Notes under the pieces: model-generated | Databases searched by the model: none | The model's input: only the letters and a program-made list of their open reading frames with translations | Told to the model about the DNA's origin: nothing | Position numbers and translations under genes: made by a program | Shown here: one piece after another, positions 1 to 8,327 of the stretch | How the letters are laid out: the number at the start of each line of letters is the position of its first letter | How positions within the stretch are numbered: the stretch's first letter is position 1 | Origin: Pseudoalteromonas sp. T1lg23B | Lineage (GTDB): Bacteria; Pseudomonadota; Gammaproteobacteria; Enterobacterales; Alteromonadaceae | Direction of reading: 5' to 3' | DNA length: 64,000 bases | NCBI RefSeq assembly: GCF_002964665.1 | Contig: NZ_PQBZ01000013.1 | Location: forward strand, 434,001-498,000

Positions 1-51
1 ATATGAATGCGTTACTATAAACAAACCCGAGTCTTTAAGTCTATTTCATAA

Positions 52-348
52 TTAAGAATTTGATAGGAATAATTGCCCTAGTGCAGGCAAAAAAGTTGCC
101 GCTTCTTGTCCTTCAGGGGCTATCCAAATGCTTTCACTATAGTGCTCAAAGTTGAGATTGAAACTTTGCTGAGCATAGCTAAAGCGCAGTTGATGGCGGT
201 CAGCGCCTTGGGAAAACTCTGCAATTTGGATGAGGTTTGGATGATGTAAAAAAATACTACCCCACAACTCAAATTCATCCGCATCAGGGAAGCAGGTTGG
301 TGTAATGATCAGTATTTGGTATTGAGGATCAAATTCGACTTGGCTCAT
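52..348 (-). CDS. small acidic cytoplasmic protein, DUF3630-like
   Basis: This is a 98-residue protein with no signal peptide or membrane segment. It is rich in aromatic and acidic residues and has alternating hydrophobic patterns that suggest a small alpha/beta fold. It starts 18 bp after the recQ stop on the same strand, so it is probably cotranscribed with recQ. From memory, short proteins of the uncharacterised DUF3630 family sit beside recQ in Shewanella and Pseudoalteromonas, and length and context fit. That family assignment is recalled, not computed. No function is known or proposed. A role in DNA repair would be guilt by association only. Confidence 0.6.
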   Translation of the reverse strand: MSQVEFDPQYQILIITPTCFPDADEFELWGSIFLHHPNLIQIAEFSQGADRHQLRFSYAQQSFNLNFEHYSESIWIAPEGQEAATFLPALGQLFLSNS

Positions 349-366
349 GATTTTTCTCTTAACAAA

Positions 367-2184
367 TTAGCTGGCGGCCAGATAATTGCGGATAAGTTGC
401 ATGAAAGGCGCACCGTATTTGCTGAGCTTAGTGAATCCCACTCCAGAGACCTTCAAAAACTCACTGTCAGTGGTCGGCATAAGTTGCGCCATCTCTGCCA
501 AGGTTTTGTCATTAAAGACCACATAAGGCGGCACGTCATCTTCATCAGCCAGTTCTTTACGTAAACTGCGAAGTTTTGCGAACAGTTTTTTATCGTAGTT
601 AAACTGTGCTAGTTTGTCCTGATAAACGTGTTTTGCTTGTAACCTTGGCTCTGCAAGTTGCAATGTGTACTCACCTTTTAAAACCGCTCTAGCGGCCTCG
701 GTTAAGCGTAAGCTGGCCCCTTGCGTAATATCTTGCGCGAGCAGCCCATGGTGGATGAGTTGTCGCAAGACGCTGAGCCAAAACTCATTACTGTGTTGCT
801 TACCAATACCATAGGTACTCAGTGCGTGATGTTGATTATCTCTAATACGGCTGGTATTGGCCCCTCTTAGTACGTCAACAATGTATCCTAGACCAAAGCG
901 CTGCTCCGCTCTGTAAACGCATGACAGCGCTTGTTGAGCGACTAACGTTCCATCAAACCGTTTCGGCGGATTGAGACATATATCGCAGTTACCGCAAGGT
1001 TCACGCTGATATTCACTAAAGTAATTTAAGAGAATTTGTCTACGACAGGTTTGTGCTTCGGCAAAACTTGCCATGGCATTGAAACGCTGTTCTTCAACAC
1101 GACGTCTTTGCTCGTCTGTAATATCTTCGAAAAAGCGCTTTACTCGGCCAATATCTGCTGGGTCGAAATACATAATGGCTTCAGCAGCTAGACCGTCCCT
1201 ACCTGCGCGTCCTGTTTCTTGATAATAGGCTTCGATACTTTTTGGAATGTCGTAATGCAAAACAAAGCGCACATTTGGTTTGTTTATGCCCATGCCAAAC
1301 GCGACCGTGGCAACTACAATGTGAACATCATCTCGGGCAAATGCGGTTTGCACGAATTGACGCTGCTCATTGCTCATCCCAGCGTGGTACGCCGCTGCAT
1401 TAAAACCAGCATCAGCGAGCTTCTCAGCTACCTCATCGACCCTTTTTCTACTGGTGCAGTAGATGATGCCACTTTGACCTTTTTGAGTTTTCAGATAACG
1501 CATGAGCTGTGATAGTGGCTTAAACTTTTCTTCGATGGTGTAGCGAATATTTGGTCTATCAAAGCTGCCGGTGTGAATATAAGGTTGATTAAGTCCTAGT
1601 TGATGCACTATGTCTTTGCGTGTCGCAATATCCGCTGTGGCAGTCAGCGCCATCATAGGCACCGTAGGAAATTGTTGCTTTAATTCGCTCAGGCGGCAGT
1701 AGTGGGGCCTAAAGTCATGCCCCCAATGTGACACACAGTGTGCTTCATCAATCGCAAACAAACTGATATGTAGATTTCTCAAGCGCTCTTTGAATTCGTA
1801 TTGCAGCACTTTCTCTGGAGCAACATATAACAGTTTGATATCACCATGGTGTAGGCGTTGATAAATATCTTGTTGCTGCTCGAAGGTGAGGCTGTTATTG
1901 ATAAATTCTGCTTTGATTTCTAGCGCCTGAAGCTGAGCAACTTGATCTTGCATCAGTGAAATAAGTGGTGATATGACCACGGTTAGGCCCGGTAAGGTTA
2001 AAGCGGGAATTTGATAACACAATGACTTACCACCACCTGTAGGCAGCAACACCAAGGCATCTTGTGCGCGAAGAACAGCATTGATCACGGCGCTTTGGCC
2101 GTCACGAAACTCACTGTAGCCAAAAATTTCTTTGAGTACGGTGTGGATATCGGTTTGTTCTGTATTTAGGGCTTGGTTTTCCAT
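367..2184 (-). CDS. recQ: ATP-dependent DNA helicase RecQ
   Basis: RecQ is a 3'-5' superfamily 2 helicase that acts in recombination and in processing stalled forks. At 605 residues it has the normal bacterial length. The Walker A motif LLPTGGGKS is at about residues 46-54 and the DEAH box is at about 146-149, inside FAIDEAHCVSHWGHDFRP. The arginine-finger region QETGRAGRDG follows. The RecQ zinc-binding domain shows four cysteines (CRRQ, then EPCGNCDIC) at about 378-402, then the winged helix. A C-terminal HRDC domain covers about 530-600. Every catalytic element looks intact. It is divergent from yigI, and recQ near yigI and rarD is also seen in E. coli, where pldA lies between; pldA is absent here. 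Confidence 0.97.
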   Translation of the reverse strand: MENQALNTEQTDIHTVLKEIFGYSEFRDGQSAVINAVLRAQDALVLLPTGGGKSLCYQIPALTLPGLTVVISPLISLMQDQVAQLQALEIKAEFINNSLTFEQQQDIYQRLHHGDIKLLYVAPEKVLQYEFKERLRNLHISLFAIDEAHCVSHWGHDFRPHYCRLSELKQQFPTVPMMALTATADIATRKDIVHQLGLNQPYIHTGSFDRPNIRYTIEEKFKPLSQLMRYLKTQKGQSGIIYCTSRKRVDEVAEKLADAGFNAAAYHAGMSNEQRQFVQTAFARDDVHIVVATVAFGMGINKPNVRFVLHYDIPKSIEAYYQETGRAGRDGLAAEAIMYFDPADIGRVKRFFEDITDEQRRRVEEQRFNAMASFAEAQTCRRQILLNYFSEYQREPCGNCDICLNPPKRFDGTLVAQQALSCVYRAEQRFGLGYIVDVLRGANTSRIRDNQHHALSTYGIGKQHSNEFWLSVLRQLIHHGLLAQDITQGASLRLTEAARAVLKGEYTLQLAEPRLQAKHVYQDKLAQFNYDKKLFAKLRSLRKELADEDDVPPYVVFNDKTLAEMAQLMPTTDSEFLKVSGVGFTKLSKYGAPFMQLIRNYLAAS

Positions 2185-2234
2185 CGCCGTGCATTCTAGA
2201 TGTTTTTAGCACACTTGTCTGTAACTTTTAGTGC

Positions 2235-2263
2235 TTGCAAAATAACCATTCTGAGCTTAAATT
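2235..2263 (+). promoter_or_regulatory. sigma-70 type promoter for yigI
   Basis: TTGCAA (2235-2240) and TAAATT (2258-2263) are separated by exactly 17 bp in the recQ-yigI divergent gap, 30 bp before the yigI start. The match is by eye; no transcription start is known. Confidence 0.5.
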
Positions 2264-2293
2264 TACTGGTCAGATGAGTTTAAGGGAAAGTCC

Positions 2294-2749
2294 GTGGATA
2301 AGACATTATTGCTCAATCAAGTAGGTAATATTTTTGTCGAAAAAATGCCGTTTAATCGCTTCTTGGGCATTAGTATACAAACGCTCAGCGCTGAAAAGGC
2401 GCAAATACAATTACCTTGGAAAGATGACTTTATTGGTAATCCAACACAAAAAATACTTCATGGTGGTGTGATTTCTGCGGTGCTTGATAATGTGGGTGGG
2501 TTACTGGCTGCGGCTTCAATCATAGCCAAACTTCCCGAAGAAGAACTACACAGTGTGCCCAATAAATTGGCGACATTAGGTACAATTGATATTCGTACAG
2601 ATTTTCTTCGCCCCGGCAGAGGTGAGTATTTCATTGCCAGTGCAACATTAATTCGTTCGGGCAACAAAGTGTGTGTATGCCGCATGGAATTGCACAACGA
2701 GCAAGGTATACAACTTGCCTTTGGCACAGGCACGTACTTAGTGGGCTAG
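2294..2749 (+). CDS. yigI: YigI-like hotdog-fold acyl-CoA thioesterase
   Basis: A 151-residue protein of the PaaI/YigI hotdog thioesterase group, which hydrolyses acyl-CoA thioesters. The hallmark ILHGGVISAVLDNVGG, at about residues 54-69, carries the HGG motif and the following catalytic Asp. The second half, DIRTDFLRPGRGEYFIASA, is the typical central strand of the family. It starts at a GTG preceded by AAGGGAAAG. Its place between recQ and rarD matches E. coli yigI (155 aa there), reported to be a medium- to long-chain acyl-CoA thioesterase. The family call is firm; the substrate range is transferred from E. coli. Confidence 0.85.
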   Translation: MDKTLLLNQVGNIFVEKMPFNRFLGISIQTLSAEKAQIQLPWKDDFIGNPTQKILHGGVISAVLDNVGGLLAAASIIAKLPEEELHSVPNKLATLGTIDIRTDFLRPGRGEYFIASATLIRSGNKVCVCRMELHNEQGIQLAFGTGTYLVG

Positions 2750-2800
2750 TGTCCGACAATTAAGCCACATAAGTCTACGTTTATGCTTTCTAAATTTAGT

Positions 2801-2829
2801 CATTCAATTTTCCACAAAAAAGGTATAAT
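2801..2829 (+). promoter_or_regulatory. probable -10 box and weak -35 upstream of rarD
   Basis: A perfect TATAAT lies at 2824-2829, 26 bp before the rarD ATG. The hexamer at 17-bp spacing, CATTCA (2801-2806), matches -35 poorly. A short leader with a GGAGG ribosome site follows. Confidence 0.45.
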
Positions 2830-2855
2830 GCCGCCTCAATTTGATAGGAGGTGGT

Positions 2856-3770
2856 ATGGGCCAAAGCACGTCTCAGCAACAGGGATACATCTTTGCGACG
2901 CTGGCATTTTTTATGTGGGGCCTAGCGCCAATTTATTTCAAGCAGTTAAATACCGTTGATGCAATTGAAATTCTAACCCATAGGGTGATTTGGTCAGTGG
3001 TGTTTATCATCATCATTATCGCTTTGTTAAAGCAGTGGCACAAAGTTCAGCATGTACTAAAAAAGCCTAAGTTGATGTTGATGTTATGCGTCAGTGCAGG
3101 TCTGTTAGGGTTTAACTGGGGACTGTTTATTTGGGCCATCAATAGCAACCATATCCTTGATGCCAGTCTTGGTTACTATATTAATCCACTGCTGAATGTT
3201 TTATTGGGAATGGTCTTTCTTGCGGAGCGACTGCGCAAGTGGCAACTCGTTGCGGTGGCACTGGCTTTTGTCGGCGTCATCATTCAAGTGGTAAGTTTTG
3301 GTTCCTTCCCTGTCATCGCGTTTTCATTGGCCGGCTCGTTTGCCGTCTATGGTTTGATCCGCAAAAAAATTCCAGTTGAATCTTTACCTGGGTTATTGCT
3401 TGAAGCCGTTATTCTAATGCCTTTTGCAATAGCGTATTGGTTTTTTAGCGTGCCTACCGCAACATCGGATTTAGTCCACAATAGCCTGTTAACGAATGTA
3501 CTTTTGATTAGCGCTGGTGTGGTAACAACTTTGCCATTATTGTGTTTTACCGCGGCGGCGAAGCGTATTCCGTACTCAACCTTGGGATTCTTCCAATATA
3601 TCGGACCCAGTCTCATGTTTATTTTGGCGGTTGTGTTTTATGGTGAAACTTTTTCGGCGCAGCGAATAGTGACGTTTGCTTTCATATGGAGTGCGTTGGC
3701 ATTATTTAGCTGGGACTCGTACCATAGCGCTCGTAAGGCCAGATACAGCCAATCAGAAAAGGGCGCGTAG
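2856..3770 (+). CDS. rarD: RarD family EamA-type permease
   Basis: A 304-residue inner-membrane protein of the drug/metabolite transporter superfamily, with about ten hydrophobic helices in two EamA repeats. It opens with the RarD signature FATLAFFMWGLAPIYFK. RarD was named from a chloramphenicol-sensitivity phenotype, and its physiological substrate is not settled. I chose the ATG at 2856, which has AGGAGG just upstream, over an in-frame TTG at 2841 whose codons would include the ribosome-binding site itself. It follows yigI as in E. coli. The stop codon lies inside a terminator hairpin shared with the convergent gene. Confidence 0.93.
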   Translation: MGQSTSQQQGYIFATLAFFMWGLAPIYFKQLNTVDAIEILTHRVIWSVVFIIIIIALLKQWHKVQHVLKKPKLMLMLCVSAGLLGFNWGLFIWAINSNHILDASLGYYINPLLNVLLGMVFLAERLRKWQLVAVALAFVGVIIQVVSFGSFPVIAFSLAGSFAVYGLIRKKIPVESLPGLLLEAVILMPFAIAYWFFSVPTATSDLVHNSLLTNVLLISAGVVTTLPLLCFTAAAKRIPYSTLGFFQYIGPSLMFILAVVFYGETFSAQRIVTFAFIWSALALFSWDSYHSARKARYSQSEKGA

Positions 3771-3778
3771 CCCTTTTT
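3757..3778. terminator. bidirectional intrinsic terminator, rarD / diguanylate cyclase
   Basis: The stem AAAAGGGC / GCCCTTTT with a 5-nt loop has T runs on both strands. It overlaps the rarD stop codon (3768-3770) and sits 3 bp from the end of the convergent gene. Confidence 0.75.
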
Positions 3779-3780
3779 AA

Positions 3781-5016
3781 CTAGTGCTGAATTTGGTTTC
3801 TGCCTTGCTCTTTGGCTTCGTATAGTTTTTGGTCGGCTATTTTTAATAACTCGTCAATTTTCGGTTCTAAAGCTGAGACAAAGCCTATTGAGACAGTGAA
3901 CGGAACCTGATGCTGAGTAAACGAAGCACTGTTTAATTCAACATACTGCCTAAACAGCTCAAGTGCTTTGAGGCTTTGCTCAGCTGTATTTTCTGTGAAA
4001 TACACGACAAACTCTTCTCCGCCCATTCTGGCTGCCAATTGATTTGGGAAAAACTTCTCAAACAATGCTGCAAATGAGCTCAACACGTCATCACCCACAT
4101 CGTGACCATAGTTATCGTTGATACGCTTAAAATGGTCGATATCAATCATGGCAAGGCGGCTATCAAGCTGCTTGACTGTGTGAATCTTTTGCTCACGATT
4201 CGCTTGTTCGAAAAAATATCTGCGATTAGGCAGTTTGGTTAGGTAGTCCGTATTCGCTTGCAGCCTGATGGTTGCGATATGATCGAGCATATCCACGTTG
4301 AGGCTCAGTCGACAGTAAAACTCTTCGGCATTAAAGGGTTTACACAAATAGTCATTGGCGCCACTTTTTAAGAAACGCGCTGACAAGTGGGGGGCATTTG
4401 AGCCTGATACACCAATAATGACCTTGTCTTCATTGCTATACAAGCGACGGATTTCGGCGCAAAGCTCCTCGCCATTCATTCTTGGCATTTCATTATCAGC
4501 GATGATCACTGAGATATCTGGATTTTGCTTTAACATCTCCAGCCCTTCAATACCGTCAGAAGCTTCGAGAATTTGGTATTTATGCCTCTCAAGGAGGCTG
4601 CAGATGTACATTCGAGAATGGCGTGAGTCTTCAACAACGAGCACTTTGACGTTTTCATTTCTGGGTAAACGGTTGAGCTGGTTTTTAAGATATTGATACG
4701 CTTGTTTATTTTCTTTGGTGATATAGTCAATGATAGGGTATTTATCAACTGTCTCTCTCGTACGGCTATCGATATTACCCGTCATCACTATGGTGGGGAT
4801 CTCATTTTCAACCGTAAATGGTATTGCTTCACCCTTGGGCGCATCCGGGAGTATAAAATCAACCACAGCGCAAAAATACTGGTGATCTGCGACCAAGGTT
4901 TTAGCCTGTGCAAGTGACCCGGCAATATCGGCCTCATAACCACAAGACAACGCAATGTGTTTTTGGACCTTTGCAATTGTTGGGGTATCTTCAATAATAA
5001 GAATTCGTCGAGTCAC
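3781..5016 (-). CDS. response regulator with two receivers and a GGDEF domain (diguanylate cyclase)
   Basis: A 411-residue cytosolic protein. REC1 is about residues 3-118, with acidic pair IIEDT and phospho-acceptor Asp in VVDFILPD. REC2 is about 123-240, with VVEDS and acceptor IADNEMP; both look phosphorylatable. A GGDEF domain follows at about 255-408, with the active-site variant GGEEF (ARMGGEEFVVYF), catalytically competent in known cyclases, and the usual DIDHFKRINDNYGHDVGDD. It should make c-di-GMP when a kinase phosphorylates it, but no kinase is adjacent. It starts at GTG. No clear RxxD inhibitory site was noticed just before GGEEF. The architecture is certain; the pathway is unknown. 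Confidence 0.9.
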   Translation of the reverse strand: MTRRILIIEDTPTIAKVQKHIALSCGYEADIAGSLAQAKTLVADHQYFCAVVDFILPDAPKGEAIPFTVENEIPTIVMTGNIDSRTRETVDKYPIIDYITKENKQAYQYLKNQLNRLPRNENVKVLVVEDSRHSRMYICSLLERHKYQILEASDGIEGLEMLKQNPDISVIIADNEMPRMNGEELCAEIRRLYSNEDKVIIGVSGSNAPHLSARFLKSGANDYLCKPFNAEEFYCRLSLNVDMLDHIATIRLQANTDYLTKLPNRRYFFEQANREQKIHTVKQLDSRLAMIDIDHFKRINDNYGHDVGDDVLSSFAALFEKFFPNQLAARMGGEEFVVYFTENTAEQSLKALELFRQYVELNSASFTQHQVPFTVSIGFVSALEPKIDELLKIADQKLYEAKEQGRNQIQH

Positions 5017-5206
5017 AACCCAGCCTTGTTATCATCGTTTACTTGTTAGTTGTAAACTGATCTTAGACAAAAAGCAATGCTATAGGGTAGTCTAAAATAT
5101 GGCTTTATATTTATTTTTAATTAGTTAAGTGAGATAGATGAGGCTTGTTTGTCAAGCGCAGGGCACACAAAGCGTTAACGCTTCGTATACACTGCGCCCA
5201 ATTAAT

Positions 5207-5578
5207 TTATAGCTCGTCGTCTGCGCTGCTATATTGTTGCATAGATGGATCAGGCACGATTCTTGAGCGACCAAACAGGGTGTGAAACTTGGTTTTACAC
5301 GTCGTAAGCTTGAGGTATTTAGCCCAAGCTCGCTCAAAAATATTGGTGGGTGGTAGGTGACCATCCATCACATTAACAAACTGAAGTTGAAAACTATTTT
5401 GTGGTTCACAATCTTTGTTGTATAAGCTTTTTAGAATTACGCCATGTTGCTCTAAGACCTGTGCTTCAGCGAGAGTAAAGTGACCGCTGCGGCTAAAGCC
5501 TCTTGGAAAGTTAGCATCGTCATAAAAGGCGCGTGGGCATGCAAAGGCGTTATGTAAGTTCGCTAGGTTTTGTTCCAT
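5207..5578 (-). CDS. maoP: macrodomain Ori organisation protein MaoP (DUF413)
   Basis: A 123-residue protein of the DUF413 (YifE) family. The landmarks FPRGFSRSGHFTLAEAQVLE and the later ERAWAKYLKL..FHTLFGRSR match what I remember of E. coli MaoP (FTIKEAQLLERHG; RVWSKYMT..RFHTL). In E. coli MaoP, with the maoS site, organises the origin-proximal macrodomain. Its divergent partner here is hdfR, the same arrangement as in E. coli. The C-terminus is acidic (SSADDEL), as in the family. An Ori-macrodomain role in this organism is inferred from orthology, and the window does not show whether oriC is nearby. Confidence 0.85.
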   Translation of the reverse strand: MEQNLANLHNAFACPRAFYDDANFPRGFSRSGHFTLAEAQVLEQHGVILKSLYNKDCEPQNSFQLQFVNVMDGHLPPTNIFERAWAKYLKLTTCKTKFHTLFGRSRIVPDPSMQQYSSADDEL

Positions 5579-5665
5579 AACTTAATCCTCACTTTGATAT
5601 TGGGTGGAGTATGGATCAGGAATAGAAATTTTTTAAACAAGTTTTTTTTATCGTAAGGAACAAAA

Positions 5666-6511
5666 GTGGACATAGATCTATTAAAAACTTTTGTGGAAGT
5701 AGTAAAGACTCGCCATTTTGGTCGCGCAGCAGAAAATTTGTATATAACTCAATCGGCTGTGAGTTTCAGAATTCGGCAATTAGAGCAGAGCTTAGGCGTG
5801 AACTTGTTCATTCGTCAGCGTAATAATATTCAGCTGACAGCACCAGGTGAACGATTATTGCCCCACGCTACCATGATCTTAACAGGCATGCAGCGGGCCA
5901 AGGTGGATGTTGCACTGGCGAATAACATGCATAAGCAGCTGTCACTTTCTGGTACACCCAATATTTGGGACGCATTTTTGCAATTTGGTATCAATAATAT
6001 CGTTGCCGCAATGCCCGGAGTGTCTTTAGTAGCAGAAGTTAAAGCGCAGCAAGAGAGCACCAGATTGTTACTGGAGCGCACACTGGATTTGGCCGTGTTG
6101 TTCGATCCCCCTAAAGTTGATGAGTTAGTGGTCAAGCCTATTCGTGATCTACCCATTATTCCGGTGAGTACCTTTGAGTGTGAAGATGCGCTGGCATTTT
6201 TTAACAATCAGTACGTATATGTGGATTGGGGAACCGCTTTTTCGCTGTGGCACGCTAAGCAGTTTGCTGGCACAACGCCGCCTTATTTTAGAACCAGCAC
6301 GGGCAGAATCGCGCTAGATTTAATCATGCAATGTGGTGGCAGTGCATTTATTCCACAAGCACTAGCGCAAGATATGATAGAGCAAGGCAAGCTATTTCAT
6401 ATTGATTGTGTTGATCAAGTATCACGAGAGATCTTTATCGCTTATCACAAAGATAACGAGCAAAAAGAACAAATAGAAACCATCACAAGTTTACTTATGT
6501 CATTGAAATAA
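5666..6511 (+). CDS. hdfR: LysR-family transcriptional regulator HdfR
   Basis: A 281-residue LysR regulator. The N-terminal winged helix-turn-helix is at residues 1-60 (TRHFGRAAENLYITQSAVS), and the typical substrate-binding region fills the rest. The N-terminus is nearly identical to E. coli HdfR over the DNA-binding domain, including FIRQRNNIQLTAPGERLLP. In E. coli HdfR represses flhDC and activates gltBD. Alteromonadales with polar flagella lack a flhDC-type master switch, so the regulon here is probably different. It starts at GTG with AAGGAA 5 bp upstream and is divergent from maoP, with an 87-bp gap that probably holds both promoters. Confidence 0.88.
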   Translation: MDIDLLKTFVEVVKTRHFGRAAENLYITQSAVSFRIRQLEQSLGVNLFIRQRNNIQLTAPGERLLPHATMILTGMQRAKVDVALANNMHKQLSLSGTPNIWDAFLQFGINNIVAAMPGVSLVAEVKAQQESTRLLLERTLDLAVLFDPPKVDELVVKPIRDLPIIPVSTFECEDALAFFNNQYVYVDWGTAFSLWHAKQFAGTTPPYFRTSTGRIALDLIMQCGGSAFIPQALAQDMIEQGKLFHIDCVDQVSREIFIAYHKDNEQKEQIETITSLLMSLK

Positions 6512-6550
6512 TGTCATTTCTATTGTTTTTTTATGACATGTTTTCTTTTT
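6497..6550 (+). terminator. repeat/hairpin at the hdfR end, possible weak terminator
   Basis: ATGTCATT occurs twice (6497-6504 and 6511-6518), and ATGACAT (6533-6539) is the inverse of the second copy. The 7-bp stem has a 15-nt loop and is followed by a T-rich run. It may be a weak terminator of hdfR or an operator for the porin gene. The low GC stem makes termination uncertain. Confidence 0.3.
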
Positions 6551-6726
6551 GGGTAATTCGTTTACTCTGTTGATATTATTGAGATATTTTAAAATATTTC
6601 TTTATGATTTCATATTTAAGTCAGTTTTTTTACTGCTTTTTAGTGTGTGTAATATTTCTGTCATTAAGCGCTGGCAAACTGCGCTTGTTTTAAAAATTAA
6701 CGTGTTGCGATATTGAGGAAATACAC

Positions 6727-7656
6727 ATGAAACTGACTAACTCTGCACTTTTGTTCTCTGTATTGAGTGCGCTTTCATTAAATGCCTATGCTGATGTTAC
6801 AGTATACGGTAAAGCGAACGTTTCACTGCAATCGAGTGATGAAGGTGAAGGTTCAGCAACTGAGATCAAAAGTAATGCATCTCGCTTTGGTTTCAAAGGC
6901 GCTGAAAAACTAGAAGGTGGTCTAGAAGTTATCTACAAACTTGAGTTTCAAGTCGACTTGTCTGACGCAGATTCAAAAGGTGAAGATGACAACATCACAG
7001 CACGTAACCAATACGTGGGTTTAAAAGGTAGCTTTGGTGAAGTCGTAATTGGCCGCAACGATACAGCTTTTAAGCAATCACAAGGCAAGCTTGATTTATT
7101 CAACGACCTTGAAGGTGATATCAAAAACTTATTCAAGGGTGAAAACCGTTTAGGTAACTCAATTTCTTATAAGTCTGCAAGCTTCAATGGTTTTAAAGTA
7201 TTAGGTACCTACATCGCTGAAGATAAAAAAGATGGTGAAAACGGTTTTTCAACGGCGCTAACTTATGGCGACAGTGGCTTGAAAAAGTCATCTATTTACG
7301 CAGCGGTTGCTGTAGATAGCGAAGTAAAAGGTCGCGATGCAGTACGTTTCTCAGTACAAGGTAAAGTAGCTGACTTTAAACTTGGTGCTATGTACCAAAT
7401 GCAAGAGAAAGTTGACGGTTCTGAAGAAGCAGATGGTTACTTACTAAACGCTGCGTATAGCTTTGGTGCAAACACGTTAAAAGCACAATATCAGGTACTT
7501 GATTTTGACCAAGGCGATAAGCTAGATGGTATTTCAATCGGTATCGATCACAAGCTAAACAAAGCGACTAAACTGTACGGTTTCTACTCGACATTTGATG
7601 GTGATAACCAAGTTGAGCGTGACTACCTAGGTTTAGGTATCGAATACAAATTCTAA
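6727..7656 (+). CDS. outer-membrane porin (Gram-negative general porin family)
   Basis: A 309-residue beta-barrel protein with a clean signal peptide, MKLTNSALLFSVLSALSLNAYA, cleaved at about residue 22. The mature start DVTVYGKANVSLQ is the classic porin first strand. RFGFKGAEKLEGGLEVIYKLE is split over the next strands, and the chain ends in phenylalanine (GLGIEYKF), as required for BAM insertion. The loop-3-like segment VIGRNDTAFKQSQGKLDLFND is present. The mature protein is shorter than OmpC/OmpF (about 340), typical of Alteromonadales and Vibrio small porins. It is monocistronic, with a 215-bp AT-rich upstream region and a strong terminator. Its solute selectivity cannot be read from sequence. 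Confidence 0.92.
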   Translation: MKLTNSALLFSVLSALSLNAYADVTVYGKANVSLQSSDEGEGSATEIKSNASRFGFKGAEKLEGGLEVIYKLEFQVDLSDADSKGEDDNITARNQYVGLKGSFGEVVIGRNDTAFKQSQGKLDLFNDLEGDIKNLFKGENRLGNSISYKSASFNGFKVLGTYIAEDKKDGENGFSTALTYGDSGLKKSSIYAAVAVDSEVKGRDAVRFSVQGKVADFKLGAMYQMQEKVDGSEEADGYLLNAAYSFGANTLKAQYQVLDFDQGDKLDGISIGIDHKLNKATKLYGFYSTFDGDNQVERDYLGLGIEYKF

Positions 7657-7676
7657 TCAAATAGAAGATTCCCACC

Positions 7677-7703
7677 AAAAGGCTCACCATGTGAGCCTTT
7701 TTT
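7677..7703 (+). terminator. strong intrinsic terminator of the porin gene
   Basis: The stem AAAAGGCTCAC / GTGAGCCTTTT with a short loop is followed by a T run. It is the boundary between the porin and the accessory islet. Confidence 0.9.
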
Positions 7704-7739
7704 GTTTTTTCTTAAACTATCTAAGCAATTACACATTGA

Positions 7740-7877
7740 ACAGGATACATATTAGGCATGATCGGCCAACTATCAGGGATCAAGTATAAATCTGTTGATT
7801 CGGTTGTACCTGTATCGTACCCTTCTTTATCCCTTGTACTGTCAAAAAGCTATAGCCATTACTATGGAAGGATCTAA
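7740..7877 (+). pseudogene. coding remnant abutting the first islet gene (possible toxin tail)
   Basis: An open frame of 45 codons whose TAA (7875-7877) directly touches the GTG of the next gene (7878). The ribosome site of that gene, GGAAGGATC, lies inside this frame. The C-terminal residues read YPSLSLVLSKSYSHYYGRI. There is no plausible promoter of its own: the porin terminator is only 36 bp upstream, so only a 3' end can remain. A coding 3' end fused stop-to-start to a small gene is how polymorphic-toxin C-terminal domains meet their immunity genes. I infer, without homology evidence, that this is such a relic. A chance ORF is quite possible. Confidence 0.3.
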
Positions 7878-8327
7878 GTGCTAAAACTGAAAAAGAAGTT
7901 AATTAATTATGAAGTGATTATATCGCTTTATTTTACCTTGCATGGTGTTTTTTTACACTTTAACCAAGAATATATAGATGAAAGTAAAATAAAGATACTG
8001 TATTTTTTGACTCCTATGTTTTTTGTGGTTTTTTTATACGTATCATTTTCTTTTTTTAGAATGTATAAAAATGTCACTTTGTGTGAGAGTTATTTGTCTT
8101 TAGATGGTCGTAAGATTGATATGAATGAACTTAGTTGTGTTAATGTTCATATTATATATGCCTTTAAGTCGCTTAACTGGGTTAGGAAGGTTGAGATTTA
8201 CTATAAATACAATAATGGCGAAGCGTTTTTCTTTTCAGGTATTTTTAGCCTCAATGCTAGATATGAAACGTTAGTCGATATGTATAAAGGTCATGAGAAA
8301 ATAAAAATTAGTAAAAATGGTGAGTAA
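7878..8327 (+). CDS. two-helix membrane protein of unknown function (islet paralogue A)
   Basis: A 149-residue protein of unrecognised family. It has a basic N-terminus, helix 1 at about residues 11-30, helix 2 at about 41-61, and a cytosolic tail of about 85 residues. The tail looks beta-rich (KVEIYYKYNNGEAFFFSG) and resembles in outline the membrane-anchored PH-like domains. It starts at GTG with AAGGA upstream, directly after the stop of the preceding remnant. It is clearly more AT-rich than its neighbours. It is paralogous to the gene at 8679, sharing NYE, LYFLTP, DG, NW-RK, FSG and RYE in the same order. An immunity protein is a reasonable guess but is not shown. Confidence 0.6.
   Translation: MLKLKKKLINYEVIISLYFTLHGVFLHFNQEYIDESKIKILYFLTPMFFVVFLYVSFSFFRMYKNVTLCESYLSLDGRKIDMNELSCVNVHIIYAFKSLNWVRKVEIYYKYNNGEAFFFSGIFSLNARYETLVDMYKGHEKIKISKNGE

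Noticed and set aside
4355..4696. 113-codon ORF antisense to the two-receiver diguanylate cyclase
   Set aside because: It lies wholly within the second receiver domain and has no coding features of its own.
5830..6207. 125-codon ORF antisense to hdfR
   Set aside because: It is inside the LysR ligand domain, with no family and no ribosome site.
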